Of a stretch of 64,000 nucleotides of DNA, positions 9,042 to 16,461 are shown in pieces. Source of the DNA: CAZFDT01 sp964518335 (lineage in GTDB: Bacteria; Planctomycetota; Phycisphaerae; Phycisphaerales; Phycisphaeraceae); the NCBI GenBank assembly GCA_964518335.1, contig CAZFDT010000004.1:73548-137547 (forward strand), read 5' to 3'. Numbering within the stretch: the stretch's first letter is position 1; the number at the start of each line of letters is the position of its first letter. A program made the position numbers and the translations under genes. The notes under the pieces were generated by a model. The model searched no databases and had not been told where the DNA came from. It was given only the letters and a program-made list of their open reading frames with translations.

Positions 9042-10028
9042 CTACTTTCCAAACTCGGCGCGCCACGCGTGACCGGTCTTCTCCATCTGGCTTTGTGCCG
9101 CCGTACGCCGCATGCGCGTGAGCGTGGGCATCCCGAGGCTGAACTCCTGAATCCAGTCGCGAGCGAAGACGCCTTGCTCGGTCTCTGCGAACACTCTGCG
9201 TATCTCATCCTCGTCGATCACGCGAGGCCCGCGCGTCCGCACTGCGAACTCGCACGTGCGACTGCACCGTCCGGTCAGGTAGTCCTCGATCCCGTGCTCA
9301 TCCATGACATCGATCACGCTGCGCAGGCTGCGAATGGCTTTGGCGTAGGCGAAGCTCGCGGGGTAGCCGTTCTCAACCATCACGTTGAAGCACGCGCGCA
9401 TGAGATGAATCGCCCCGCCGTAGAGGATCTGCTCCTCGAAGTTGTCGCCCTCGGTTTCGTGCTGGAACGTCATCTCGACGACGCCCGCCCGGGTTGAGCC
9501 GACGGCCTTGCTGATGGCCAGCACGATTTGCAGGGCGTCGCCGGTGGCGTCCTGATCGACACTGACGCAGCCATAGACACCTTCGCCTTTCAGATATTTC
9601 TCACGGACAAATCTTCCTGGAGCGTTGGGTACGTACAGCACGACGTTGACGTCTTTCGGAGGCTGCACCTGTCCATACAGAACGCTGAACCCATGACAGA
9701 AGCACAGCGTCTGTCCTTTGCGCAGATTCGGTCCGATCTCCGCCTTGAAAACGGCCGGCTGTACCGGGTCGGCCAGCTCGATCAACAGTACGTCCGCCTT
9801 GCGCGTTGACTCCACCACGCTCATCGCCTCGAAGCCGTCGGCGACGGCGTTGTCGCGGCTGTTGCTGCCCTCTGACTTGTCCCGACACCCCACGATCACC
9901 TTGAAGCCACTGTCGCGACAGTTGGCTGCCTGGGCCTGGCCCTGGATGCCGTAGCCGATCACAGCCAGTGTCTTGCCCTGGAGGATCGACGCATCCACGT
10001 CCGCATCACGGTAAATTTTCTCGTTCAT
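9042..10028 (-). CDS. Ketol-acid reductoisomerase-like protein with altered active site
   Basis: A 328-residue protein that aligns along its length with class I ketol-acid reductoisomerase (IlvC). The NAD(P)-binding GYGIQGQAQA (25-34) is intact, as are His112 in CHGF, VQDATG-like DQDATG and the metal acids Asp195 and Glu199 in ETEGDNFEEQ. However, the conserved Lys of the APKGPG motif is Asn135, and the two helix Glu residues that bind the second metal are Lys230 and Ser234. It is the first gene of the purine operon, with AGGGAG 9 nt before the ATG. It is therefore unlikely to serve valine and isoleucine synthesis. A reductase acting on a ureide, glyoxylate or tartronate semialdehyde is a guess. 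Confidence 0.82.
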   Translation of the reverse strand: MNEKIYRDADVDASILQGKTLAVIGYGIQGQAQAANCRDSGFKVIVGCRDKSEGSNSRDNAVADGFEAMSVVESTRKADVLLIELADPVQPAVFKAEIGPNLRKGQTLCFCHGFSVLYGQVQPPKDVNVVLYVPNAPGRFVREKYLKGEGVYGCVSVDQDATGDALQIVLAISKAVGSTRAGVVEMTFQHETEGDNFEEQILYGGAIHLMRACFNVMVENGYPASFAYAKAIRSLRSVIDVMDEHGIEDYLTGRCSRTCEFAVRTRGPRVIDEDEIRRVFAETEQGVFARDWIQEFSLGMPTLTRMRRTAAQSQMEKTGHAWRAEFGK

Positions 10029-10124
10029 CCGTTCGGGCTCCCTCATTCGCGGCTTGTACCATCCGTGGACATGATAAACACAAAGGCGTGACAAGAAAGG
10101 CGCATCAGCACCGATGAGGTCCGC

Positions 10125-10682
10125 TCAGTCGTCACGGCGAAGGGCATCGATGAGGCGGCGATGGTTCTTGCGCTGAAGCTGCGCCCGCTCCTTGACCTGA
10201 TCGAATTGGCGCCGGATCACATCCACCGGCGACGAGGTGCTGAGCATGGCGTTCACCAATGCGAGGTCCTGCGCGGCCTGACCGAGTTGCTCCAGCATGT
10301 CTTGCGCGTCGGCGACGATCTGTGCTTCGCCTCCATCGCTCGAGAATCGCTGCAGCAGGACGTCGCGAGCTGCGGCGACCTTCTTGCCCACCTGGTAAAC
10401 CTTCAGGTCGGCGGCCTCGATGCGCTGACGCAGGCCGCGTTCCGCATCGTCGCCACGCGGCGATCGACGCGCGACGCTGATCGCGTCGGCCACCGCATCG
10501 CAGGCGTCTTCCAAGGCCGCGCCGGCCTCTTCGAGACGGACGCTCAGCAGGCGTCGGTCAGCAAGCGACCACTCGTTGAGCGCGCTGTGATATGACGACA
10601 GACACCCCGACAGCACCGTCGCCGCCAATAGCATCAGCCCCATGTGCCCAACGACCTTGCGAGGATGGCGGATTGCGATCAT
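10125..10682 (-). CDS. Small helical lipoprotein, DUF2959-like
   Basis: A 185-residue predicted lipoprotein. A positively charged start (MIAIRHPRK) leads to a hydrophobic segment and lipobox LSGC with Cys27. The mature part is almost entirely helical and charged. It opens SSYHSALNEWSLADRRLLSVR and then has long Glu/Ala/Lys-rich helices, likely coiled coil. This resembles the DUF2959 family, whose function is unknown. It has its own transcription unit, running toward the purine operon 96 nt away. It is divergent from the next gene with a 70-nt shared upstream region. The start at 10682 is chosen because it gives a proper signal peptide. Confidence 0.7.
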   Translation of the reverse strand: MIAIRHPRKVVGHMGLMLLAATVLSGCLSSYHSALNEWSLADRRLLSVRLEEAGAALEDACDAVADAISVARRSPRGDDAERGLRQRIEAADLKVYQVGKKVAAARDVLLQRFSSDGGEAQIVADAQDMLEQLGQAAQDLALVNAMLSTSSPVDVIRRQFDQVKERAQLQRKNHRRLIDALRRDD

Positions 10683-10752
10683 CGTATGGTAGAATATACC
10701 GTGAGGATAGCTTGGGCGCGTCCGGACGTGGATACAGCGCGGAAGCTGAATC

Positions 10753-11931
10753 ATGGGGCACATTTCAAGCAATCGGAGCCGGCTTGTTTGCGGAGCTGCT
10801 GTGGTATTGCACTTGGTGCTGGCGGCAAGCGTGGCGATGGGCAACGAGACCGATCAGTTCCTCCCCCCGCCGGATGGGCGAGGTCTGAAGGATGTATCGC
10901 ACCTGATGCATATTGCCCACTATCGCGTGCTGGAGCGCTGCATCGATCGCATCAATGGCTCGATCACGCGGGCACTGCGCCGAGGCGACGACGCCGAGCT
11001 GGCACGATTGCACAGGCCGGAGGTTCTCGCTGACAGTGTGCGCTGGCGCTTTGGGCAGGGCTTCAAGGAAATGATCCAGATCGAAGACGCCCTGCGCCAC
11101 CGTCTGGCGCGGCAAAAGGCCGCTGATGATGACATGATCGCCTGGCGCAATCCGACGTGGATTTACTTCATGGCGCATTTGCCGATTGATCCGCGCAACA
11201 GCGTGCTGCTGTTCCAGAGTTCGACGATCAATGTTGGCGGGGTGTGCCACGGCGTGGACAAGTGGGGTCACTTCCACGATCTGGGTCACATTTACTACAA
11301 GGTATATCGGGGCCGTGTGAGGCGGGGTGTGGACCATGAGACGGCGCTGACGGCGACGGTTCGTGATTTCAGCCGCGGGCCCATCAGTGAGGCGGCGGTG
11401 ATCGGCATGATGGCCACGGGCGTGCAGTCCAACGCAGACCTGGCGTCAAACTATGCCGGCATGAAGTTCTACATGAATCTGGCCGAGTCCGTGCGTATCG
11501 GCGATCGCGTCTTGCCCCCGCTGGTGGTGCGCCGCGGCAACTACTGGGCGCTGGCCGAGCACGTGCGGCCGGAGGGAGACTTTCTCCTGCCATTCGTCAC
11601 CGATCACTGGAACGAGGCGCTCAATCCCGGACGCTTTGAGATCGGCATGCGCGTGGCCATCGCCCGCAGAATCCGCGCCAATCGTGACGCCATCCTCGGC
11701 TTCTATGAAAAGCATCAGGGTCTGACGCCATCGCGCGACACATACGACCAGCTCGCCGAGTCGTTGCGAACTTTCTACGGCGAGGACTACGGTCACTTGC
11801 CGCTTGCCGATCACGAGGCGACCATCGCCCACCTGTGCTTCGAGGAGTCGGATGAACAAGACGTTCAACAGGTGGTTCACCGTCATGAGCAGATCGGTGG
11901 TGATCCGCAGCCCAACAGGCCATCGCCATAG
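10753..11931 (+). CDS. Secreted protein of unknown function with a His/Asp-rich motif
   Basis: A 392-residue protein with a signal peptide at about residues 1-30 (hydrophobic AAVVLHLVLAASVAMG). I do not recognise the family. The most distinctive stretch is a cluster at residues 166-179, HGVDKWGHFHDLGH, with three or more His and two Asp that could bind a metal or form a catalytic site. It is followed by aromatic YYKVYRG and, later, SNYAGMKFYMNL. The DKWGH core recalls DUF2279 periplasmic proteins, but the rest does not obviously match. It stands alone between a divergent lipoprotein gene and a convergent membrane-protein gene 7 nt downstream. Function unknown. Confidence 0.75.
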   Translation: MGHISSNRSRLVCGAAVVLHLVLAASVAMGNETDQFLPPPDGRGLKDVSHLMHIAHYRVLERCIDRINGSITRALRRGDDAELARLHRPEVLADSVRWRFGQGFKEMIQIEDALRHRLARQKAADDDMIAWRNPTWIYFMAHLPIDPRNSVLLFQSSTINVGGVCHGVDKWGHFHDLGHIYYKVYRGRVRRGVDHETALTATVRDFSRGPISEAAVIGMMATGVQSNADLASNYAGMKFYMNLAESVRIGDRVLPPLVVRRGNYWALAEHVRPEGDFLLPFVTDHWNEALNPGRFEIGMRVAIARRIRANRDAILGFYEKHQGLTPSRDTYDQLAESLRTFYGEDYGHLPLADHEATIAHLCFEESDEQDVQQVVHRHEQIGGDPQPNRPSP

Positions 11932-11938
11932 CGGTGGG

Positions 11939-12493
11939 TTACTGATCCGGATTGGCCTTCGGCGGTTGCGTGGACCAACTCGCGGTCGGCTGGCCCAGCC
12001 GCGGCTTGAGGCGGCCCAGCACAATCAGCGCCAGCGACCATGCGATGAGCACGATCAGCGCCCACGTGAATTGGCTCGCCGCACTGTCATTGACTTGGTG
12101 ATCCACGGCCGCCTGGCGAAGCTGACCCAGTCGGCTCGACATGATCAAGTGCATGGTCGGCACGCCGATGGCCACCATGACGAGCTTGAGCCGCAGCCAC
12201 CTCATCCGCAGGAGCACGCGGCCGTGGTGCCACAGCAATACTGTGCCCAGCAGCATCGCCGCCACCAGCCCCGGCACGACGACACGCACGAAGATCACGC
12301 TCACCCTTTCTACGAGGAGCAATCGCGATGGATCCGCCTTGTCGAGCCGTCCCCAGCCGCCGTCCCACCACAGCGCAGCCGCGGCCGCTAGCCCGCCAAA
12401 GTACACCGCGACCGCCAGGAGTTTGGGGATCAGCAGCCACGGCCGAACCCCGCGCCCGGGCCTGCGACCAAACTGGTTCACGAACGCCGCCAT
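11939..12493 (-). CDS. Four-helix integral membrane protein, unknown
   Basis: A 184-residue membrane protein with about four hydrophobic segments: LLIPKLLAVAVYFGGLAAAA (about 20-39), VVVPGLVAAMLLGTVLLW (about 71-88), LKLVMVAIGVPTMHLIM and FTWALIVLIAWSLALIVLG. Charged linkers separate them. The layout resembles small DUF2269/CopD-like or cytochrome b561-like helix bundles, but I cannot assign a family. His residues in or near the helices (HH at about 89, H at about 115) could bind haem; this is speculative. It converges with the secreted-protein gene 7 nt away. Confidence 0.7.
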   Translation of the reverse strand: MAAFVNQFGRRPGRGVRPWLLIPKLLAVAVYFGGLAAAAALWWDGGWGRLDKADPSRLLLVERVSVIFVRVVVPGLVAAMLLGTVLLWHHGRVLLRMRWLRLKLVMVAIGVPTMHLIMSSRLGQLRQAAVDHQVNDSAASQFTWALIVLIAWSLALIVLGRLKPRLGQPTASWSTQPPKANPDQ

Positions 12494-12564
12494 AGGTGCC
12501 TGAGTTTAGCGTCCACAGTCAAGATGCGCTTACGCAACTCGATGAGCCCCATGGAGTGTGAATG

Positions 12565-12575
12565 GTGTCAGACAC
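12565..12575. repeat. Short perfect palindrome in intergenic DNA
   Basis: GTGTCAGACAC is a perfect 11-nt palindrome in the roughly 100-nt gap between two minus-strand genes. Its surroundings (TGGTGTCAGACACTCTGGCG) look like a possible REP-type half-site, but only one copy was noticed here. No other function is visible. Confidence 0.3.
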
Positions 12576-12594
12576 TCTGGCGACAATCGCGCCT

Positions 12595-13935
12595 TCACGC
12601 CCCGACGTGCAGCCTGGGATCGGTCGCGGCGATGATGTCGCTGACGCCCTTCTGGTTGAAGCCCTTGAAGCCGTCGTGCCGTTCGAGGTTTTCCAGGTGG
12701 GACCCCAAGGCGCCATCGCGGGTGAAGGCGGCGGCCTGGCCGGGCGTAATGAGACCTTGAGCGACCAGCCGGGCGACGCGTCGTTCGGAAACAGGCCAGC
12801 GCTCGCCCTCTGTGAATGCCTGGCGGAGGTAGGGCAGGTCGGTGAACGGCTTCATGACGCCAATGCCGGCGTCGTGCTGCAGTTGGCGCTTGAGCGAGTC
12901 GAAGTCGAACTGACACTCGAGGTGGTGCATGCCTGCCTGCAGCATGGACTCGCCGTGCAGCCCACACCATAGGCCCACCGTGCCCAGCGATGGTGACGGC
13001 GGCAGCGACTCGTGAGCGAAGTCGCCCATGACCTCCTCCGGCAGCAGGTCCACGTCGGCGAACACGACAATGCCGGCCCGAGGCTGCTCCATGACCTGAG
13101 CGCCCCAGCCAGCCTCGTGCCCGGCGTAGAACCGCTCACGGCAGCGCAGACCCAGAGATTCAAACACCGCAACAAGCTGCACGAAATGCCGGCGCGACGA
13201 GCGGTACGTGTGATGGTCGTGATTAGCCCACCCCAGCCCCAGCTTGTCTTGCCGGGCCTTCTGCACCTGCGCGGCTTGATTGCGGCTCTGCCAGTAGTCA
13301 CGCTCAGCGGCGAAGAAGACATCACATGCACGATCCACACCAAGGTCGGATATCGCCGAGTCGAGCAGGCTCTTCAGATGGGCAAAGCCGTCATGCTCGT
13401 CATCGAACTCGCGGCGGCGCTGGCGCAACGCTTTGGCGTGCCGCTGCACCCGCTCGGTCTGGCGGTCGTCCCAAGCGACCGATACGTAGCCGCGGTGGCC
13501 GTGACGCTCGACCGCGCCGGGCGACGACCATGCCAGTCGCACAGGCGCGAGTGCGTCCCCATCGATCACCGTGTCGCGCAGCGGCGGATGGGCTGCGAGG
13601 AAATCGACGACCGACTCCACTCTCAGCAGCACCTCGGTGCATGGCATGCGGCCGAGCACGAGGTTTGGAAACAATCCGCCGGGATGATGCCAAACGCCCG
13701 GCGAGGTCTCGACGAAGCCCGCGTCGGCGGCGCCGGGCGGCAAGTGCGGCAGAAAGATCGAGTCGATCCAATCGACGAAGCGAGTGCCCGTCTCATCGCG
13801 CATGCGGACGGCCAGTTGCGCCGCGTAAGCATGACCTTCGAGGTATTGTTCGACGAGTTGCGTGATGAGCCGGCCGGCCTGCGGCTGGGGCGTCCAGGCA
13901 TAAGAGTGCAAGTCACGTGTATCAGGGATAAGCAT
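12595..13935 (-). CDS. Uncharacterised 446-residue protein beside the AST operon
   Basis: Starts MLIPDTRDLHSYAWTPQPQA and has no signal peptide, so it is probably cytoplasmic. I do not recognise a named family. One segment (about residues 235-300) could fold as a vicinal-oxygen-chelate (VOC) unit: NHDHHTYRSSRRHF as first strand and helix, CRERFYAG, then GWGAQVMEQP ending in a Glu, then AGIVVFADVDL. A second conserved-looking stretch near the C-terminus is GFNQKGVSDIIAATDPR. The gene is divergent from the arginine succinyltransferase operon with a 50-nt intergenic region, which suggests shared regulation or a related metabolic role. The VOC idea is inference. Confidence 0.75.
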   Translation of the reverse strand: MLIPDTRDLHSYAWTPQPQAGRLITQLVEQYLEGHAYAAQLAVRMRDETGTRFVDWIDSIFLPHLPPGAADAGFVETSPGVWHHPGGLFPNLVLGRMPCTEVLLRVESVVDFLAAHPPLRDTVIDGDALAPVRLAWSSPGAVERHGHRGYVSVAWDDRQTERVQRHAKALRQRRREFDDEHDGFAHLKSLLDSAISDLGVDRACDVFFAAERDYWQSRNQAAQVQKARQDKLGLGWANHDHHTYRSSRRHFVQLVAVFESLGLRCRERFYAGHEAGWGAQVMEQPRAGIVVFADVDLLPEEVMGDFAHESLPPSPSLGTVGLWCGLHGESMLQAGMHHLECQFDFDSLKRQLQHDAGIGVMKPFTDLPYLRQAFTEGERWPVSERRVARLVAQGLITPGQAAAFTRDGALGSHLENLERHDGFKGFNQKGVSDIIAATDPRLHVGA

Positions 13936-13985
13936 GGCGGCACCTCCAGCAAATCATAGTTCCACTGTGGCGGAGGGCTCCTAGA

Positions 13986-15404
13986 ATGACCACGGGAGTC
14001 CCCTGCATGTCATCACTGATGAGCGAAAGGCTGGCGAGCGACCCGCGCGTGCAGCGGGCCAGGGCGCTATTGGCAGAGGCAGTCGCCGAGCACCGGGCGA
14101 CGCTGACGCAAGTGCGTTCGCCCGACCCGGCACGACTGGCGGGCTACGGTCAGTTGCTCGAACAGTTCGGCAAGTTGCGGGGTGGGTCGCTGTATTACCC
14201 CTACCTTGGAAGCGGGGGCGGGCGCGGGGCGCTGGTCGAGTTGGGTGATGGCAGCGTCAAGTACGATTTGATCAGTGGGATCGGCGTGCATCACTTGGGC
14301 CATGGGCACGCGGCGATGCTCGAGGCCTCGATCGATGCCGCCCTTGCTGACACGCTCATGCAAGGCAACCTGCAGCAGACGAAAGCCAGTGTGAGCTTAT
14401 CGGCGAAGCTCGTCGAGTGGGCCCGTGCCGGGGGCGCTGCCATGGCTCACTGCTTTCTCACTACCAGCGGCGCCATGGCCAACGAGAACGCGCTGAAGCT
14501 GGCGCTGCAGAAACGCCATCCGGCCTCGCGCATCCTGGCGTTTGCCGGCGGCTTTGCCGGTCGCACGCTGGCGCTGTCGCAGATCACCGACAAGCCGGCG
14601 TTTCGAGGCGGGCTGCCCACGGTGCTGGCCGTGGACTACGTGCCGTTTTTCGATCCGGACCGGTCGCGCCAGAGCACGGACGCAGCGGTGCGCGTGCTCG
14701 GCGCGCATCTGTCACGCTATCCCGGCCAGCACGCGGCGATGTGCCTGGAGCTGGTGCAGGGCGAGGGCGGCTACCACGTGGGCGAGCGGGCATTTTTCGT
14801 GGCGTTGTGCGACATGCTGAAAGAGGCGGGGGTAGCGGTATTTTTCGACGAGGTGCAGACCTTCGGTCGAACGACGCGCCCATACGCCTTCCAGCACTTC
14901 GGGCTCGACGCCTATGCGGACATCGTGACGATCGGGAAAATGACACAGGTGTGCGCGACGCTGTTCTCGGATGCATGGGTTCCGCGCCCCGGGCTCATCA
15001 GTCAGACGTTTACCGGGGCCACTGCAGCGATTCTCGCGGCGGAGCGGTTGCTGGAGACGCTGGACGAGGCTGGATGCTTCGGCCAGTCAGGTCGGAACGC
15101 GGCGGTGCATGACCGGTTCGTTGAGCATTTTGAGGCGATCGCGGCGCGACACCCGGGCGTGCTGCACGGGCCGTTCGGTATGGGCGGGATGATTGCATGC
15201 ACACCGCTGAACGGCAGCGAGGCCAAGGTCAAGCGCTTCGCTCACGCCCTCTTTGATGCCGGGGTCATCGGCTTTGTCGCCGGGACCAGCCCCGTGCGCA
15301 TGCGATTCCTCCCGCCCGTGCCCGTGATCCGTGATGAGGATATCGACGCCGCCTGCGGCATCATCGAGGCAACGTTGGTGCAAGTAGCGTCGGAGACGAT
15401 CTGA
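13986..15404 (+). CDS. Class III aminotransferase of the AST pathway (probable succinylornithine aminotransferase)
   Basis: A PLP-dependent class III (ornithine/acetylornithine type) aminotransferase of 472 residues, longer than the roughly 400 of classical AstC. Seen are TTSGAMANENALKLAL, the FDEVQTFGR motif whose Asp holds PLP, and the Schiff-base lysine in IVTIGKMTQ, followed by the TFTGATAAILAAER segment. It is the first gene of the operon and lies 16 nt before astA. In this context it should transaminate N2-succinylornithine to the semialdehyde used by AstD. The long N-terminus (about 60 residues before the core) separates it from typical AstC, so the exact substrate is inferred from the neighbours. 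Confidence 0.85.
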   Translation: MTTGVPCMSSLMSERLASDPRVQRARALLAEAVAEHRATLTQVRSPDPARLAGYGQLLEQFGKLRGGSLYYPYLGSGGGRGALVELGDGSVKYDLISGIGVHHLGHGHAAMLEASIDAALADTLMQGNLQQTKASVSLSAKLVEWARAGGAAMAHCFLTTSGAMANENALKLALQKRHPASRILAFAGGFAGRTLALSQITDKPAFRGGLPTVLAVDYVPFFDPDRSRQSTDAAVRVLGAHLSRYPGQHAAMCLELVQGEGGYHVGERAFFVALCDMLKEAGVAVFFDEVQTFGRTTRPYAFQHFGLDAYADIVTIGKMTQVCATLFSDAWVPRPGLISQTFTGATAAILAAERLLETLDEAGCFGQSGRNAAVHDRFVEHFEAIAARHPGVLHGPFGMGGMIACTPLNGSEAKVKRFAHALFDAGVIGFVAGTSPVRMRFLPPVPVIRDEDIDAACGIIEATLVQVASETI

Positions 15405-15420
15405 TCAGGAGTTCGTGCGT

Positions 15421-16461
15421 ATGCTCGTCATTCGCCCCGTGACGCTCGACGATGTGGATGGCTTGCTGGAGCTGAGTCATCTGACGGGCTTTGGCCTGAC
15501 GACGCTGCCCCGCGACCGGGCGATCCTGCTGCGTCGCGTGCGCGAGTCCAACCGCGGATTCGACAAGGCCGACGAGGATCCGCCCGGCGGCGAGACGTTT
15601 TTCTTTGTGCTGGAGGACACGAGCAGCGGCCGTGTGGTGGGCACGACCGGCGTCACGTCGAAGGTGGGCGGGTTTGAGCCGTTCTACGCCTACAAGCTGG
15701 AAAGCACGGTGCAGGAATCGCCGATGCTGGGCGTGCGCAAGCGGATCAGCACGCTGCACCTGGTGACCGAGCATAACGGCCCGTGCGAGATCGGCAGCCT
15801 GTTCCTGCATCCCGATCACCGCGGTGGGGGCAACGGGCGACTGCTGTCGCTGTCGCGGTTTCTGTTCATGGGCCAGCACCCGCACCTGTTCGATCCGCTG
15901 GTCATTGCCGAGATGCGCGGTGTGATCGACGAGCACGGCCGCAGCGTTTTCTGGGACGCGCTGGGCAAACACTTTTTCGAGATCGAGTTTCCCAAGGCCG
16001 ACTACATGGTGATGGTGAACAAGCGATTCATCGCCGAGTTGATGCCGCGGCATCCGATCTACACGTGCCTGCTTCCGCCGGAGGCGCAGGCGGTGATCGG
16101 GCAGGTCCACGAGCAGACACGGCCGGCGCTGCAGATTCTGGAACACCAGGGCTTCTCACGGACGGACATGGTGGACATTTTCGAGGGCGGGCCGATCGTG
16201 AGCTGTCCCTTGCTGGAGATTCGTGCCGTGAGAGAGAGTGTGACGTCGAGAGTGTCAGCCATCGACGACGAGCTGACGTGCGGCGACTGGCGGATGGCGG
16301 CCAGCACACGCCGGCACATGCGGGCGTGCCGGACGATGGTGGCGGCTGCGAGGGACGGGGGCGTGCAACTGCAACGCGATGCGGCCAACGCGCTGGGCGT
16401 CTCGGTTGGCGACACGATCCGGCACGTGGCGACGAAAGATGGACAGGAGGGGCGGCCATGA
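15421..16461 (+). CDS. astA: Arginine N-succinyltransferase
   Basis: First step of the AST route: succinyl-CoA + L-arginine to N2-succinylarginine. The 346-residue protein shows the family's GNAT-like features: MLVIRPVTLDDVDGLLEL at the start, the N-terminal LPRDRAILLRRV and VGTTGVTSKVG, then CEIGSLFLHPDHRGGGNGR for CoA binding, and LMPRHPIYTCLLP. The ATG at 15421 has AGGAG 9 nt upstream; a GTG at 15415 is too close to it. The stop overlaps the astD start (ATGA). Length and motifs are normal for AstA. Confidence 0.94.
   Translation: MLVIRPVTLDDVDGLLELSHLTGFGLTTLPRDRAILLRRVRESNRGFDKADEDPPGGETFFFVLEDTSSGRVVGTTGVTSKVGGFEPFYAYKLESTVQESPMLGVRKRISTLHLVTEHNGPCEIGSLFLHPDHRGGGNGRLLSLSRFLFMGQHPHLFDPLVIAEMRGVIDEHGRSVFWDALGKHFFEIEFPKADYMVMVNKRFIAELMPRHPIYTCLLPPEAQAVIGQVHEQTRPALQILEHQGFSRTDMVDIFEGGPIVSCPLLEIRAVRESVTSRVSAIDDELTCGDWRMAASTRRHMRACRTMVAAARDGGVQLQRDAANALGVSVGDTIRHVATKDGQEGRP

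Noticed and set aside
9042..10028. Calling the gene ilvC
   Set aside because: Three residues essential in ketol-acid reductoisomerase are replaced and the gene heads a purine operon, so the symbol would mislead.
12494..12594. Small open frames in the gap after the membrane-protein gene
   Set aside because: No ribosome site or plausible protein; only a single short palindrome is present.
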